From positions 1,198,501 to 1,262,500 of the forward strand of contig NZ_CP146608.1 in the NCBI RefSeq assembly GCF_037113415.1: a stretch of 64,000 nt of DNA. The letters run 5' to 3'. This document shows, piece after piece, positions 46,803 through 55,994 of the stretch. Below the pieces are notes generated by a model. That model was not told the origin of the DNA, ran no database searches, and saw only the letters and a program-made list of their open reading frames with translations. A program made the translations under genes and the position numbers. Positions within the stretch are counted from its first letter, which is position 1. Every line of letters begins with the position of its first letter. Source of the stretch: Devosia sp. XK-2 (lineage in GTDB: Bacteria > Pseudomonadota > Alphaproteobacteria > Rhizobiales > Devosiaceae).

Positions 46803-48254
46803 ATGACGGTCACTGTTGCCATTGTCGGCCGTCCCAATGTCGGCAAATCCACGCTGTTCAACCGTCTGGTCGGACGCAAGATCGCCCTGGTGGACGACAC
46901 GCCCGGCGTGACGCGCGACCGCCGCGAGGCCGACGGGCGCATTGCTGATCTCAGCTTCAAGGTGCTAGACACGGCCGGCTATGAGGATGTCAAGGACGGC
47001 AGCCTCGAAGACCGCATGCGCCAGCAGACCGAGCTGGCCATCCGCGAGGCCGATGTCATCCTGTTCATGATCGATGCCCGGGCCGGCGTCGTGCCACTCG
47101 ATCAGCGCTTTGCACAGGTTCTGCGCAAGGCCGGCAAACAGGTTCATCTGGTCGGCAACAAGGCGGAATCGAGCTCGGCGGAAGCAGGTCTTGTCGAGGC
47201 CTTCAAGCTCGGCTTCGGTGAACCCATTCCGCTTTCCGCCGAGCATGGCCTGGGGCTGTCGGAACTTTATTCCATCGTCTCGGCCGCGATCGACAAGGCC
47301 GAGGAAAAAAGAGCCGCGGAGGCGCTCGAGGGGAAGGGCGATCAGGCCGATCTCGACCTCATGCCGGAGGTTGATGTCGATATCACGCCGGACATGCTCG
47401 AAGGCGAAGGGGACGACGCCACCCTGCGCTGGAATCCCCGTCGTCACCTGAACGTGGCCATTGTTGGCCGTCCCAATGCCGGAAAGTCGACTCTGGTCAA
47501 CCGCATGGTGGGCGAGGACCGCGTGCTGGTGGGACCCGAAGCCGGTATTACCCGCGACAGCATCCTGGTGCCCTGGGAGTGGGAAGGCCGCACGATCAAC
47601 CTGGTCGATACTGCCGGTATCCGCCGCCGGTCACGCGTGACCGGCAAGCTGGAAAAGCTGGCCGTGGGCGACAGCCTCAGGTCCATCCAATATGCCGAAG
47701 TGGTGGTGCTCATGCTCGATGCCACCATTCCGTTCGAAAAGCAGGATCTCGCTCTGGCCGATCTGGTGGAACGCGAGGGCCGCGCCATGGTCATCGCGCT
47801 CAATAAATGGGACCTGATCGAAGACAAGAACCGGACCCTTTCCGAATTGCGCGAGGCCTGCGAGCGCCTCCTGCCGCAGCTTCGCGGCGTGCCGCTGGTG
47901 ACCCTGTCGGGCCTGACCGGACGCAATATCGACAAGCTCATGGACGCCATTTTCGAGATCGAGCGCAGTTGGAATGCCCATGTCTCGACCTCGCGCCTCA
48001 ACCGCTGGCTGGCGGGCATGGTGGAGGGGCATCCGCCCCCGGCCGTCTCGGGTCGCCGCCTCAAGCTGCGCTATATGACCCAGGCCAAGACCCGGCCGCC
48101 CAGCTTCATCATTTTCGCTTCGCGCCCCGACGCGGTGCCGGCATCCTATCAGCGCTATCTGGTCAATGGATTGCGCGAGGCTTTCGACATGAAGGGCACG
48201 CCGATCCGCCTCTGGCTGCGAGGCGGCAAGAATCCCTATGTCGATAAGAAATAG
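46803..48254 (+). CDS. der: Ribosome-assembly GTPase Der (EngA)
   Basis: A 483-residue GTPase with two tandem G domains needed for 50S subunit maturation. Domain 1: GRPNVGKST (9-17), DTAGYED, NKAE; domain 2: GRPNAGKST (from ~222), [14 protein letters not shown]; then a KH-like C-terminal domain with [16 protein letters not shown]. An acidic linker (~165-215) joins the two G domains. GGGGGA precedes ATG 46803. Confidence 0.97.
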   Translation: MTVTVAIVGRPNVGKSTLFNRLVGRKIALVDDTPGVTRDRREADGRIADLSFKVLDTAGYEDVKDGSLEDRMRQQTELAIREADVILFMIDARAGVVPLDQRFAQVLRKAGKQVHLVGNKAESSSAEAGLVEAFKLGFGEPIPLSAEHGLGLSELYSIVSAAIDKAEEKRAAEALEGKGDQADLDLMPEVDVDITPDMLEGEGDDATLRWNPRRHLNVAIVGRPNAGKSTLVNRMVGEDRVLVGPEAGITRDSILVPWEWEGRTINLVDTAGIRRRSRVTGKLEKLAVGDSLRSIQYAEVVVLMLDATIPFEKQDLALADLVEREGRAMVIALNKWDLIEDKNRTLSELREACERLLPQLRGVPLVTLSGLTGRNIDKLMDAIFEIERSWNAHVSTSRLNRWLAGMVEGHPPPAVSGRRLKLRYMTQAKTRPPSFIIFASRPDAVPASYQRYLVNGLREAFDMKGTPIRLWLRGGKNPYVDKK

Positions 48255-48345
48255 CTGAGCTGAGCCTGGTGGAGGCCTCTGGCGCCGCCAGCTGTTTACC
48301 TGGCCTGTGCTTGCCCTATAGTGCGCGCGTCGTAACACCCCGCCA

Positions 48346-49668
48346 TTGGTCGCGGCGTGCCAATATTGCTTCATATTGCTTACAGAAATTATCATCGTTG
48401 TCGTTTTGATCCTGGTGAACGGCGCTCTGGCCATGTCGGAACTGGCCGTCGTCTCGTCCCGCCCGGCGCGCCTCAAGGTATTGGCCGACCAGGGCAATAA
48501 GGGCGCGGCCACCGCCATGCGCCTCGCCGAGGAACCGGGCAAGTTTCTGTCCTCGGTGCAGATCGGCATCACCCTTGTTGGCATTCTCTCGGGCGCTTTT
48601 TCCGGGGCGACGCTTGGCCTGCGCCTGACCGCCTGGCTTAAGGACATTGGCCTGCCTGACAATGCCGCCGATATTGCCGGCGTCGGCGTGGTCGTGGTGC
48701 TGATCACCTATGCCTCGCTGATTCTGGGTGAATTGGTGCCCAAACAGATCGCCCTACGCAACCCGGAGGCCGTGGCGGCGCGTGTCGCACAGCCCATGGC
48801 CATATTGGCCCTCGTCGGTTCGCCAATTGTCTGGCTGCTTGACGTGACCGGCAAGCTGGTGCTGCACCTGCTGGGGCAGGGCGGGCAATCGGACAATCCC
48901 GTTACCGAGGAAGAAGTCCGCTCGATCATCGCCGACGCGACAACCGCCGGCGTGCTGGAACACGAAGAGCATTCCATGATTTCCGGCGTCATGCGCCTCG
49001 CCGACCGTTCGGCGCGCGGAATCATGACGCCGCGACTCGATGTCGTGTTGATCGATCTCGAGGACAGCTATGAGGAGAATCTCAAGATTATCCTCGAGAC
49101 CTCGCATACCAAGGTGCTGGTGCAGGAAGGGGACGCCGATTCAATTATCGGCGTGCTGGCGCAGTCGGACCTCCTGCCGGCGCTGGCGGCGGGCCGGCAG
49201 CCCGATCTGCGCGCCCTGGTCAAGCCGGTGCCTGTGGTGATGGAGCATGCCGACGCCCTGGACGTGGTCGAAGCCATGCGCAAGGAACGCGCGCAAATGG
49301 CGCTGGTCGTGGACGAATACGGTCATTTCGAGGGCATCATCACCTATGGCGACATGCTCGAAGTCATTACCGGCATCTATAACGAAGAGCCCGGCGACGA
49401 ACCGGCGCTGACCCAGCGTCAGGATGGGTCCTGGCTTATTGCTGGTTGGATGCCGGTCGATGACTTCGCCGAACGCTTCAATGTGCCGGTGCCCAGGGAT
49501 GCCCGCTATGAAACGCTGGCCGGTTTCGTGTTGGCCCAGCTCAACCACATGCCCAAAGTGGGCGAAAGCTTCGAGCAGGACGGCTGGCGCTTCGAGGTGC
49601 TCGACCTGGACGGTCACCGCATCGACAAGGTACTGGTGACGCCCATTGCGCCGCAGGTCGCGGGCTAA
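48346..49668 (+). CDS. CNNM/CBS-domain membrane protein (HlyC/CorC family)
   Basis: A 440-residue protein with an N-terminal CNNM (DUF21) membrane domain of three to four helices (~12-170, VNGALAMSELAVVSSRPARL), a CBS pair (~215-340, with MTPRLDVVLIDLED and VVDEYGHFEGIITYGD) and a C-terminal CorC_HlyC domain. Such proteins are linked to Mg/Co efflux; the name hemolysin is historical. The start is uncertain: TTG 48346 or TTG 48376, neither with a clear ribosome site. It is convergent with the GNAT gene, overlapping by 4 nt. Confidence 0.9.
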   Translation: MVAACQYCFILLTEIIIVVVLILVNGALAMSELAVVSSRPARLKVLADQGNKGAATAMRLAEEPGKFLSSVQIGITLVGILSGAFSGATLGLRLTAWLKDIGLPDNAADIAGVGVVVVLITYASLILGELVPKQIALRNPEAVAARVAQPMAILALVGSPIVWLLDVTGKLVLHLLGQGGQSDNPVTEEEVRSIIADATTAGVLEHEEHSMISGVMRLADRSARGIMTPRLDVVLIDLEDSYEENLKIILETSHTKVLVQEGDADSIIGVLAQSDLLPALAAGRQPDLRALVKPVPVVMEHADALDVVEAMRKERAQMALVVDEYGHFEGIITYGDMLEVITGIYNEEPGDEPALTQRQDGSWLIAGWMPVDDFAERFNVPVPRDARYETLAGFVLAQLNHMPKVGESFEQDGWRFEVLDLDGHRIDKVLVTPIAPQVAG

Positions 49669-50258
49669 AGGTCCATCCCGAACCAGACCGCGCCTGGGTC
49701 CTTGCGGAGCGGCATGAAGCCGCTGCGGGTCCAGAAGGCAATGCCGCCTGCATTGGTGGCGCTGGCCCCCAGATGAATGCCGCGGACCCCTTCATTGCGG
49801 GCCTGCGCGATCCAGCGCTGCAGCAATTGTGTGCCAACGCGCTGCCCGCGCAGGTGTTCGAGCAGGTTCATATGGATATGGGCGGGATAGCGCGCCACGA
49901 TGTCGGTGGGTGACCGGTCTGGCCGCATGATGGCGGCAATGCGCTGCCGATCGGCGGGTGTCATGCCCTCCGCATGGGCATAACGCGCCCGCAGCGCCGG
50001 AAACCATTCCGCTTCCAGCCGCGCATTGAACCGCTCCGTGTCGTAGGTGCCTACAATATAGCCGGCTACGCCATCGGCATCCTCGGCCACAAAGACATTG
50101 CCGGGCTCCAGCACCCCATAGGGTGCCGAATAAATATGCCCGATCAGTTGCGGGTCGGAATGCAGCGGGGTGGCATCCTTGCTCGCATCACCCGTCCTGA
50201 GGCAGATGGCATAGAGCGCATCGAGATCGTCAGGGCGGTAAGGACGTAAGGTCACCAT
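49665..50258 (-). CDS. GNAT family N-acetyltransferase
   Basis: A 197-residue acetyl-CoA-dependent acyltransferase. The start VTLRPYRPDDLDALYAICL is typical of beta1-alpha1; the acetyl-CoA loop is EHLRGQRVGTQLLQRW (~133-148), followed by GIHLGASATNAGGIAFW. A substrate cannot be assigned. ATG 50258 lies 3 nt after the SDR stop codon, so it is the last gene of the cvpA-purF-SDR run and is probably co-expressed. Confidence 0.9.
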   Translation of the reverse strand: MVTLRPYRPDDLDALYAICLRTGDASKDATPLHSDPQLIGHIYSAPYGVLEPGNVFVAEDADGVAGYIVGTYDTERFNARLEAEWFPALRARYAHAEGMTPADRQRIAAIMRPDRSPTDIVARYPAHIHMNLLEHLRGQRVGTQLLQRWIAQARNEGVRGIHLGASATNAGGIAFWTRSGFMPLRKDPGAVWFGMDL

Positions 50259-50261
50259 GGC

Positions 50262-50996
50262 TCAGATGTCTTCGAAGGCGCCGGTTCCGACATCGAATAG
50301 GCGACCATTTTCGTTCAGCGACGGGCTCAGCATGTCGATCAGCTTTGGCGCTACTTCGGCAGGTGTGGGCAACGTATTGGGGTCTTCGCCCGGCATGGCC
50401 TTGGCGCGCATGGCAGTGCGCACCACGCCGGGGTAGAATACATTGGCGCGCACCCGGGTGCTGGCGACTTCCCCGGCATAGGACTTCACCAGCGCGTCGA
50501 GCGCCGCCTTGCTGGCCGCATAGAGTCCCCAGAACGGCCTAGCCGAACGGGCGGCTCCCGACGAGACGAAGACCGCGCGCCCCGCCTCGGACTGGCGCAA
50601 CAGCACATCGAGCGACCGCAACAGCCGGTAATTCGCCGTCACATTGACCGCCAATACCTTGTCGAAATCGTCCGGCTTGATATGCGCCACCGGGCTCAGG
50701 ACGCCAAGCTGACCAGCATTGGCCACCAGACCATCAAGATGCCCCCAGCGCTCGAAAATAGCCGCGCCGAGCCGGTCGACAGCATCGCCGTCGCGCAAAT
50801 CCAGGGGCACGAGCGTGGTCGAGCCGCCCAACGCCTGAATGGCGTCATCGAGTTCTTCAAGGCCGCCCACCGTGCGGGCCACGGCAATCACATGCGCGCC
50901 GCGTTGCGCCGCTTCGATCCCCGCCGCATAGCCGATGCCGCGCGACGCGCCGGTAATCAGGACGACCTTACCGGCCAGTTCGCTATTGTCAGTCAT
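50262..50996 (-). CDS. Short-chain dehydrogenase/reductase downstream of purF
   Basis: A 244-residue classical SDR: cofactor motif LITGASRGIGYAAGIEA (~14-30), catalytic SSGAARSARPFWGLYAASKAA with the YxxxK (YAASK). ATG 50996 shares its A with the purF TGA stop (TGATG), so translation is coupled; TTG 50999 is less likely. An SDR after purF is a common alphaproteobacterial arrangement, function unknown. Gene order cvpA-purF-SDR is intact here. Confidence 0.92.
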   Translation of the reverse strand: MTDNSELAGKVVLITGASRGIGYAAGIEAAQRGAHVIAVARTVGGLEELDDAIQALGGSTTLVPLDLRDGDAVDRLGAAIFERWGHLDGLVANAGQLGVLSPVAHIKPDDFDKVLAVNVTANYRLLRSLDVLLRQSEAGRAVFVSSGAARSARPFWGLYAASKAALDALVKSYAGEVASTRVRANVFYPGVVRTAMRAKAMPGEDPNTLPTPAEVAPKLIDMLSPSLNENGRLFDVGTGAFEDI

Positions 50997-52498
50997 CAAC
51001 CCGCTTCCTTGAGCAGCGAAATCTGCTTGGGATCGCTCATGGGGCGGCCATGCAGATCGGTCAACTGCGTCGGATAGTCGCCGGTGAAATAGTGGTCGGT
51101 AAATTGCGGCGCCTTGGGATCGCGCTTCTTGCCGCCCACAGCCTCGTAAAGACCGTCAATGGACAGGAAGGCCAGTGAATCGGCGCCGATATAGCGGCAC
51201 ATGGCGTCGAGATCGGCATATTGATTGGCCAGCAATTTGTCCGGATCGGGCGTGTCGATGCCGTAATAGTCCGAATGGAAAATCATCGGGCTGGCGACGC
51301 GGATGTGGACCTCGGTGGCCCCGGCATCGCGGATCATCTGGATGATCTTGACCGAGGTGGTACCGCGCACGATGGAATCGTCGACCAGGATGACCCGCTT
51401 GCCCTCGATTTCGGCACGATTGGCCGAATGCTTGAGGCGCACGCCAAAGGCGCGAATCTGCTGGGTCGGTTCGATAAAGGTGCGGCCCACATAATGGTTG
51501 CGGATAATGCCGAGCTCGAACGGAATGCCGCTCTGCTGCGCATAGCCGATGGCCGCCGGCGTGCCGCCATCGGGTACAGGCACGACGACATCGGCCGCGA
51601 CCGGCGCCTCCTTGGCCAGATTGATGCCCATATTCTTGCGCGCCGTATAGACGCTGCGGCCCGAGACCATGCTGTCGGGGCGGGCGAAATAGACATACTC
51701 GAACAGGCAAGGGCGCTCGGCGACCTGATGGGCCGGCTTGCGCGCATCAATGCTGATCGAGCCATCGGGCTGGATTTCGCAGATGATGACTTCACCATTT
51801 TCCACGTCGCGCACATACTTGGCGCCGACAATATCCAGGGCGCAGGTTTCCGAACAGAAGATCGGCTTGCCATCGAGATCGCCCATGACCAACGGCCGAA
51901 TGCCGACCGGGTCGCGCGCCGCGATCAGCTTGGTGCGGGTCATGGCCAGCATGGCATAACCGCCTTCCATCTGCCGGATCGCGTCGATGAAACGGTCGGT
52001 GCTGGATGTATGCCGGGACCTGGCGATCAGGTGCAGCACCACTTCGCTGTCTGACGTCGACTGGCAGATGGCGCCGGTCGCGATGATCTGGCGCCGGAGG
52101 GTCAGGCCATTGGTGAAATTGCCGTTATGAGCGATAGCGATGCCGCCCACTTCCAATTCGGCAAAGAGTGGCTGCACATTGCGCAATGCCACTTCGCCTG
52201 TGGTGGAATAGCGGGTGTGGCCGATAGCGATATTGCCGGGCAGTTTGGCGAGGACGGCCGGGTCGGTATAGTGGTCGCCCACCAGACCCATATGCTTTTC
52301 CTGGTGGAACTGGCGGCCGTCAAAACTGACAATGCCCGCCGCTTCCTGCCCGCGATGCTGCAGGGCATGCAGCCCCAGCGCCGTCAGGGTCGAGGCATCA
52401 TCATGCCCCAAAATGCCAAACACGCCGCACTCCTCGTGCAGCGTGTCTCCATTGAGATCGAAATCGTCATCGTTCCAATGGGTCACCGGGGTCTCCAT
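50996..52498 (-). CDS. purF: Amidophosphoribosyltransferase
   Basis: A 500-residue enzyme for the first committed step of purine synthesis, PRPP plus glutamine to phosphoribosylamine. Class II amidotransferase: after a short propeptide the catalytic Cys24 lies in EECGVFGILGHDDA, and the PRPP loop is VILVDDSIVRGTTSVKII (~365). ATG 52498 (METPVTHW) was chosen for its family-like propeptide; the frame also allows ATG 52528 and 52552. It follows cvpA by 109 nt. Confidence 0.96.
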   Translation of the reverse strand: METPVTHWNDDDFDLNGDTLHEECGVFGILGHDDASTLTALGLHALQHRGQEAAGIVSFDGRQFHQEKHMGLVGDHYTDPAVLAKLPGNIAIGHTRYSTTGEVALRNVQPLFAELEVGGIAIAHNGNFTNGLTLRRQIIATGAICQSTSDSEVVLHLIARSRHTSSTDRFIDAIRQMEGGYAMLAMTRTKLIAARDPVGIRPLVMGDLDGKPIFCSETCALDIVGAKYVRDVENGEVIICEIQPDGSISIDARKPAHQVAERPCLFEYVYFARPDSMVSGRSVYTARKNMGINLAKEAPVAADVVVPVPDGGTPAAIGYAQQSGIPFELGIIRNHYVGRTFIEPTQQIRAFGVRLKHSANRAEIEGKRVILVDDSIVRGTTSVKIIQMIRDAGATEVHIRVASPMIFHSDYYGIDTPDPDKLLANQYADLDAMCRYIGADSLAFLSIDGLYEAVGGKKRDPKAPQFTDHYFTGDYPTQLTDLHGRPMSDPKQISLLKEAG

Positions 52499-52607
52499 GC
52501 GAATTGGGCCTGCTCGCAAATAGCGCATTTGCCTGCCGGCCACCAATGACATGATTGGTCGGCAGGATTGCGGCGGGTGCGCTGCTGCCCGCCGAAATCA
52601 CTTGGTG

Positions 52608-53240
52608 TCAGGCCTCGGGTGCCGGGTCGACGACCGGATCGGTCGGATCGACCGTTCCATCGACACTTGGGTCCGGCGTGCCGCCTTCCAGCGGCGCGGC
52701 CGGGGCCTGCGGGTCTTCAGTCAGGTTGGCGCCGCCACCCTGAAGAATATCGGTCACCTGCTGCTCAAGTTCTTCCGGCAGCATGGAAATCAGCGTTTTG
52801 CCCATATTGTCGAGATAGGGCAGCGTCTGGGAATTGGCTGCCCAGTCGGGCAGATTGGTGCCCAGCAGCCAGACGCCGAAAATGGTGACGACAATGGCAA
52901 TCAGAATGCCGCGCAGCACGCCAAACACGAAACCCAGCGAGCGGTCGATCGGCCCGATGCGGCTATCGACCACGAAATCGGCAATGCGCATGGTCAGCAG
53001 ATGCAGCACGATCAGCGCGACAATGAAAGTCACCACAACCGTGGCAATGTCGGCAACGACCGGTTCGGCAATATATTGTCGGGCAATATCGGGGTGGTAC
53101 TGCCACATATAGACGGCAATAGCAGCCGAGCCCGCCCAGGTCGCCAGGGACAGCACTTCTCGGGTCAATCCGCGCGCGGTCGCCAGGATTGCTGAAATCA
53201 GCACCAGCACACCCACACCAACATCGAACGCAGTCAGCAT
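52608..53240 (-). CDS. cvpA: CvpA family membrane protein
   Basis: A 210-residue inner-membrane protein with four helices (about 7-22, 33-48, 63-84, 105-124), including FVVDSRIGPIDRSLGFVFG, and an acidic Pro/Asp-rich C-terminal tail (~175-210). CvpA is the usual gene upstream of purF and is needed for colicin V export and envelope fitness in enterobacteria; its exact role is unsettled. ATG 53240 is clear. It lies 116 nt after the end of radA. Confidence 0.92.
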   Translation of the reverse strand: MLTAFDVGVGVLVLISAILATARGLTREVLSLATWAGSAAIAVYMWQYHPDIARQYIAEPVVADIATVVVTFIVALIVLHLLTMRIADFVVDSRIGPIDRSLGFVFGVLRGILIAIVVTIFGVWLLGTNLPDWAANSQTLPYLDNMGKTLISMLPEELEQQVTDILQGGGANLTEDPQAPAAPLEGGTPDPSVDGTVDPTDPVVDPAPEA

Positions 53241-53356
53241 ATGTATTTGCCCTGTTTGCTTGCCGCCCCGGCTTTGGCTGGACCTTTAGCGGCTTTGGCG
53301 CGCCCTGCCAAGCCTAGCGGCGACAGTGCCGTTCAATCTCCCCCGAAACCACTTGT

Positions 53357-54769
53357 TTACCACCCCTCGGGCTCCGGCTCGGGCATGGGGCGCTTGCCGC
53401 GCGCCGCGATGCGGCTGACCATGTCGCTCAATTGCGCATATTCGGTGACCTCGAGATTGCCATTCCGGTCGGCCTTGCCCAGCTTGCCGGTGACGACCGA
53501 TCCGAACCCGAGCTTCTCCGCCTCGCGCAGGCGCAGCGCCCCATGCACCACCGGCCGCACGCCGCCGGCGAGTGAGACTTCGCCGAAATAGACGGCATCT
53601 GCGGGGAGGGCCGCACCGGTCAGCGATGAGATCAGCGCAGCGGCAACCGCCAGATCGGCCGCCGGCTCGTTGATTTTGAGGCCCCCCGCCACATTGAGAT
53701 AAATGTCATTGGCGCCAATGCGCACGCCGCAGCGGGTTTCGAGCACCGCCAGAACCATGGAAAGGCGCGAGGAATCCCAGCCCACCACGGCCCGGCGCGG
53801 CGTGCCGAGCGGGGAGGGGGCGACCAGCGCCTGAATTTCAATAAGGATCGGCCGCGTGCCCTCCATCCCGGCAAAGACCGCCGAACCGGCCGCATCCTTG
53901 TCGCGCTGGTCGAGAAAGAGGGCAGAGGGATTGGCCACCTGTTCGAGGCCCCGCTCGGTCATGGCAAAGACGCCGATTTCATCGGTCGCGCCATAACGGT
54001 TCTTGACCCCGCGCAGGATGCGGAAGGTGTGGCTGCTATCGCCCTCAAAATAGAGCACCGCGTCGACCATATGCTCGACAACGCGCGGCCCGGCAATCTG
54101 CCCGTCCTTGGTAACATGGCCGACAAGAACGACCGCAGCACCGCTCTTCTTGGCAAGCCGGGTCAGTGCCTGGGCGGAGGTGCGCACCTGGGTGACGGTT
54201 CCCGGCGCGCTATCCACGCGGTCGGTCCACAAGGTCTGGATCGAGTCGATGATGACCAGATCCGGCGGCGGTCCGCTTTCCAGCGTGGCAAGGATGATCT
54301 CGACATTGGTTTCTGCCGCCAGCAATACGCCGGCCTCGCCCAGGCCGAGACGCTGCGCACGCAGGCGCACTTGCGCGACCGCTTCTTCGCCCGAGACATA
54401 GATGACGCGCTTGCCCTGCTTGGCCAGGGCCGCTGCCGATTGCAACAGCAGCGTGGATTTGCCGATCCCCGGATCGCCGCCGACCAGCAGGGCCGAGCCT
54501 TTGACAAAGCCGCCACCCGTAACCCGGTCGAGCTCGGCAAAGCCGGTGACCACGCGGGCCGCGCTTTCCGTTTCGCCCGAAAGCGGCACCAGATTGGCCG
54601 GGCGCCCGCTGGCCTTGGCCGATTTGGGGCCAGCGCCGACGCCCGAATCCACCAATTCCTCGACAATGGTGTTCCATTCGCCGCAGGCATCGCAGCGGCC
54701 CTGCCAGCGGGAAGAGACGGCACCACAGGACTGGCAGATGAATTGGGATCGGTTCTTGGCCACGCTCAC
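53357..54769 (-). CDS. radA: DNA repair helicase-like protein RadA (Sms)
   Basis: A 470-residue RecA-like branch-migration protein used in recombination. The N-terminal zinc finger CQSCGAVSSRWQGRCDACGE (~12-31) is followed by Walker A GGDPGIGKST (97-106), the RadA KNRYGATDEIG motif (~260) and a Lon-protease-like C-terminal domain. GTG 54769 is preferred because GGGAG lies 5 nt upstream and its GTGA overlaps the DUF1697 stop. The frame stays open into that gene, so the long fused frame is an artefact. Possibly SOS-controlled through the box at 55378. Confidence 0.95.
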   Translation of the reverse strand: MSVAKNRSQFICQSCGAVSSRWQGRCDACGEWNTIVEELVDSGVGAGPKSAKASGRPANLVPLSGETESAARVVTGFAELDRVTGGGFVKGSALLVGGDPGIGKSTLLLQSAAALAKQGKRVIYVSGEEAVAQVRLRAQRLGLGEAGVLLAAETNVEIILATLESGPPPDLVIIDSIQTLWTDRVDSAPGTVTQVRTSAQALTRLAKKSGAAVVLVGHVTKDGQIAGPRVVEHMVDAVLYFEGDSSHTFRILRGVKNRYGATDEIGVFAMTERGLEQVANPSALFLDQRDKDAAGSAVFAGMEGTRPILIEIQALVAPSPLGTPRRAVVGWDSSRLSMVLAVLETRCGVRIGANDIYLNVAGGLKINEPAADLAVAAALISSLTGAALPADAVYFGEVSLAGGVRPVVHGALRLREAEKLGFGSVVTGKLGKADRNGNLEVTEYAQLSDMVSRIAARGKRPMPEPEPEGW

Positions 54770-55320
54770 TCTTTCTCCCGCGCGATTAGGCGCTCGGCCA
54801 GCTTGCGTGTCGTGTTCCAGTTCCGGGCGGTGTTGAGCCCACACAGCTTGTCGATTTTTCGGATCAGCTTGCCGGACTTGGCCACGTCCTGTGAAAAGTC
54901 CACGACCAGATGGTTTGCCACGACATGGATGATCTCGGGCCCATCGTGGTCCCGGATCCAGGTGAAGTCCGGCTGCGTGGCAGCGAAGAAATAGACGCCA
55001 GTCTGGGCCGGCCGGTTTTGCGCCGCATCGGCAATTGGATCGGCCGCAAGCAGCTTTTTCATCTGCGCAGGCGTTCGGACGATAGCGGCGACATTCTCGC
55101 CCAGCCCGAAGCTGCGCAGTACCGGCTCCATGGCCCCGCGCGCTGCCGCCGCCGATCCCTCGAATCCGGCAATCATATTGCCCGTGTTCACCAGCGTTTC
55201 CGGCGCGATGAACCCGGCGATCTCGGACGCCTCGCGCCACTGCGCCATGCTCATCAGCTTGTGCGTCACCGGACCAATGGCGCGGAGCAGGATGGCGAAG
55301 AGGATCGGAGAATTGGCCAA
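54766..55320 (-). CDS. DUF1697 family protein
   Basis: A 184-residue cytosolic protein of the DUF1697 family (typical LLRAIGPVTHKLMSMAQWRE near residue 11, GNMIAGFEGSAAAARGAMEP ~47-66). Structure-solved relatives have an alpha/beta fold; function unknown. Start TTG 55320 is the only one preserving the family N-terminus, with a weak ribosome site. It overlaps radA by 4 nt, so both are translated from one message, with a candidate SOS box and promoter upstream. Confidence 0.82.
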   Translation of the reverse strand: MANSPILFAILLRAIGPVTHKLMSMAQWREASEIAGFIAPETLVNTGNMIAGFEGSAAAARGAMEPVLRSFGLGENVAAIVRTPAQMKKLLAADPIADAAQNRPAQTGVYFFAATQPDFTWIRDHDGPEIIHVVANHLVVDFSQDVAKSGKLIRKIDKLCGLNTARNWNTTRKLAERLIAREKE

Positions 55321-55347
55321 GGCGAATCCGTGTGTTGAACGTGCGGA

Positions 55348-55377
55348 ATACTAGCAGCCATGGCCATGTTCGAGCAA
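55348..55377 (-). promoter_or_regulatory. Possible promoter for DUF1697-radA
   Basis: On the minus strand TTGCTC (55377-55372) and TAGTAT (55353-55348) are 18 nt apart, and the latter is 27 nt before TTG 55320. A candidate SOS box abuts the -35 side. Confidence 0.4.
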
Positions 55378-55392
55378 GAACGAAGTGGGAAC
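55378..55392 (-). promoter_or_regulatory. Candidate SOS (LexA) box before DUF1697-radA
   Basis: Minus strand GTTCCCACTTCGTTC matches GTTC-N7-GTTC exactly. It directly adjoins the -35 of the possible radA promoter. Control of a recombination gene by LexA is biologically sensible, but the motif has only eight fixed bases and could be chance. Confidence 0.45.
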
Positions 55393-55445
55393 AAATGGCG
55401 CGCTGAAGTGCCGCCGGGCCTCGCGGTTATCAGATAAGAGCGGAG

Positions 55446-55502
55446 TCCCGAGACGGCTGCCGTCCCTGAAACTAAAAAACTGAGACGAAAGCCGTCTCGG
55501 GA
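55446..55502. repeat. Long-spaced 12-bp inverted repeat
   Basis: TCCCGAGACGGC (55446-55457) and GCCGTCTCGGGA (55491-55502) are perfect complements around a 33-nt loop. It lies in the 670-bp gene-free stretch upstream of the radA unit and downstream of alr. Confidence 0.65.
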
Positions 55503-55508
55503 ACGCTT

Positions 55509-55596
55509 GCCATTCGCGCATAGCGCTCAAGGCCTTCTTGCCTGGCCCGGCTCCACTGGAGCCGCGCCTTCGCTGTGCGAACCGTCTGCGAAGTTT
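55509..55596 (+). repeat. 88-bp intergenic direct repeat, copy 1
   Basis: Begins GCCATTCGCGCATAGCGCTC and ends near TGCGAAGT. Aligns without gaps to 55864-55951 with about 68 of the first 86 bases identical by eye. The centre CTCCACTGGAG is palindromic. No protein pattern in either copy. Confidence 0.65.
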
Positions 55597-55863
55597 CTCG
55601 TTAGAGGGTAACTTGGAAGGCTGTCCGGCGCGGCCGCCCTAAGGCACCCGCCTTCAGCTGCCGATCTGAAGAACGACAGCAGGCTCGAACTCTCACCGAC
55701 CGCCCCCCAGACCATGGCTGCACGCGACTGCCCCATGCCCGGCTTTCCCTCCCGCCTCTGGTCGCTGCAGGCCGCCCCGTCGCGAGAGGAATGGGGGGAT
55801 TATGGGGCAGATTTTGAGGGCGGGGATAAGAGGGACAGGTGCTTGGATACCCCCACCCGGCCA

Positions 55864-55951
55864 GCCATTCGCGCATAACGCTCATGGCCCACTTGCTTGA
55901 CGCGTCTCCACCGGAGCCAGGTCCTCGACGCGCGAGCCGTTTGCGAAGTCG
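55864..55951 (+). repeat. 88-bp intergenic direct repeat, copy 2
   Basis: Second copy, 355 bp after the first, with CTCCACCGGAG at the same central place. It ends 43 bp before the alr stop. The rest of the stretch 55597-55863 holds nothing I can identify. Confidence 0.65.
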
Positions 55952-55994
55952 CCCGAAACATCCCCACCGGGGAGATATTGCCTACGGTCCGGAT

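Noticed and set aside
53357-55240. Apparent 627-residue fusion of an unknown N-terminus with RadA
   Set aside because: The RadA frame is simply open back into the overlapping DUF1697 gene; a good GTG start with ribosome site at 54769 gives standard RadA.
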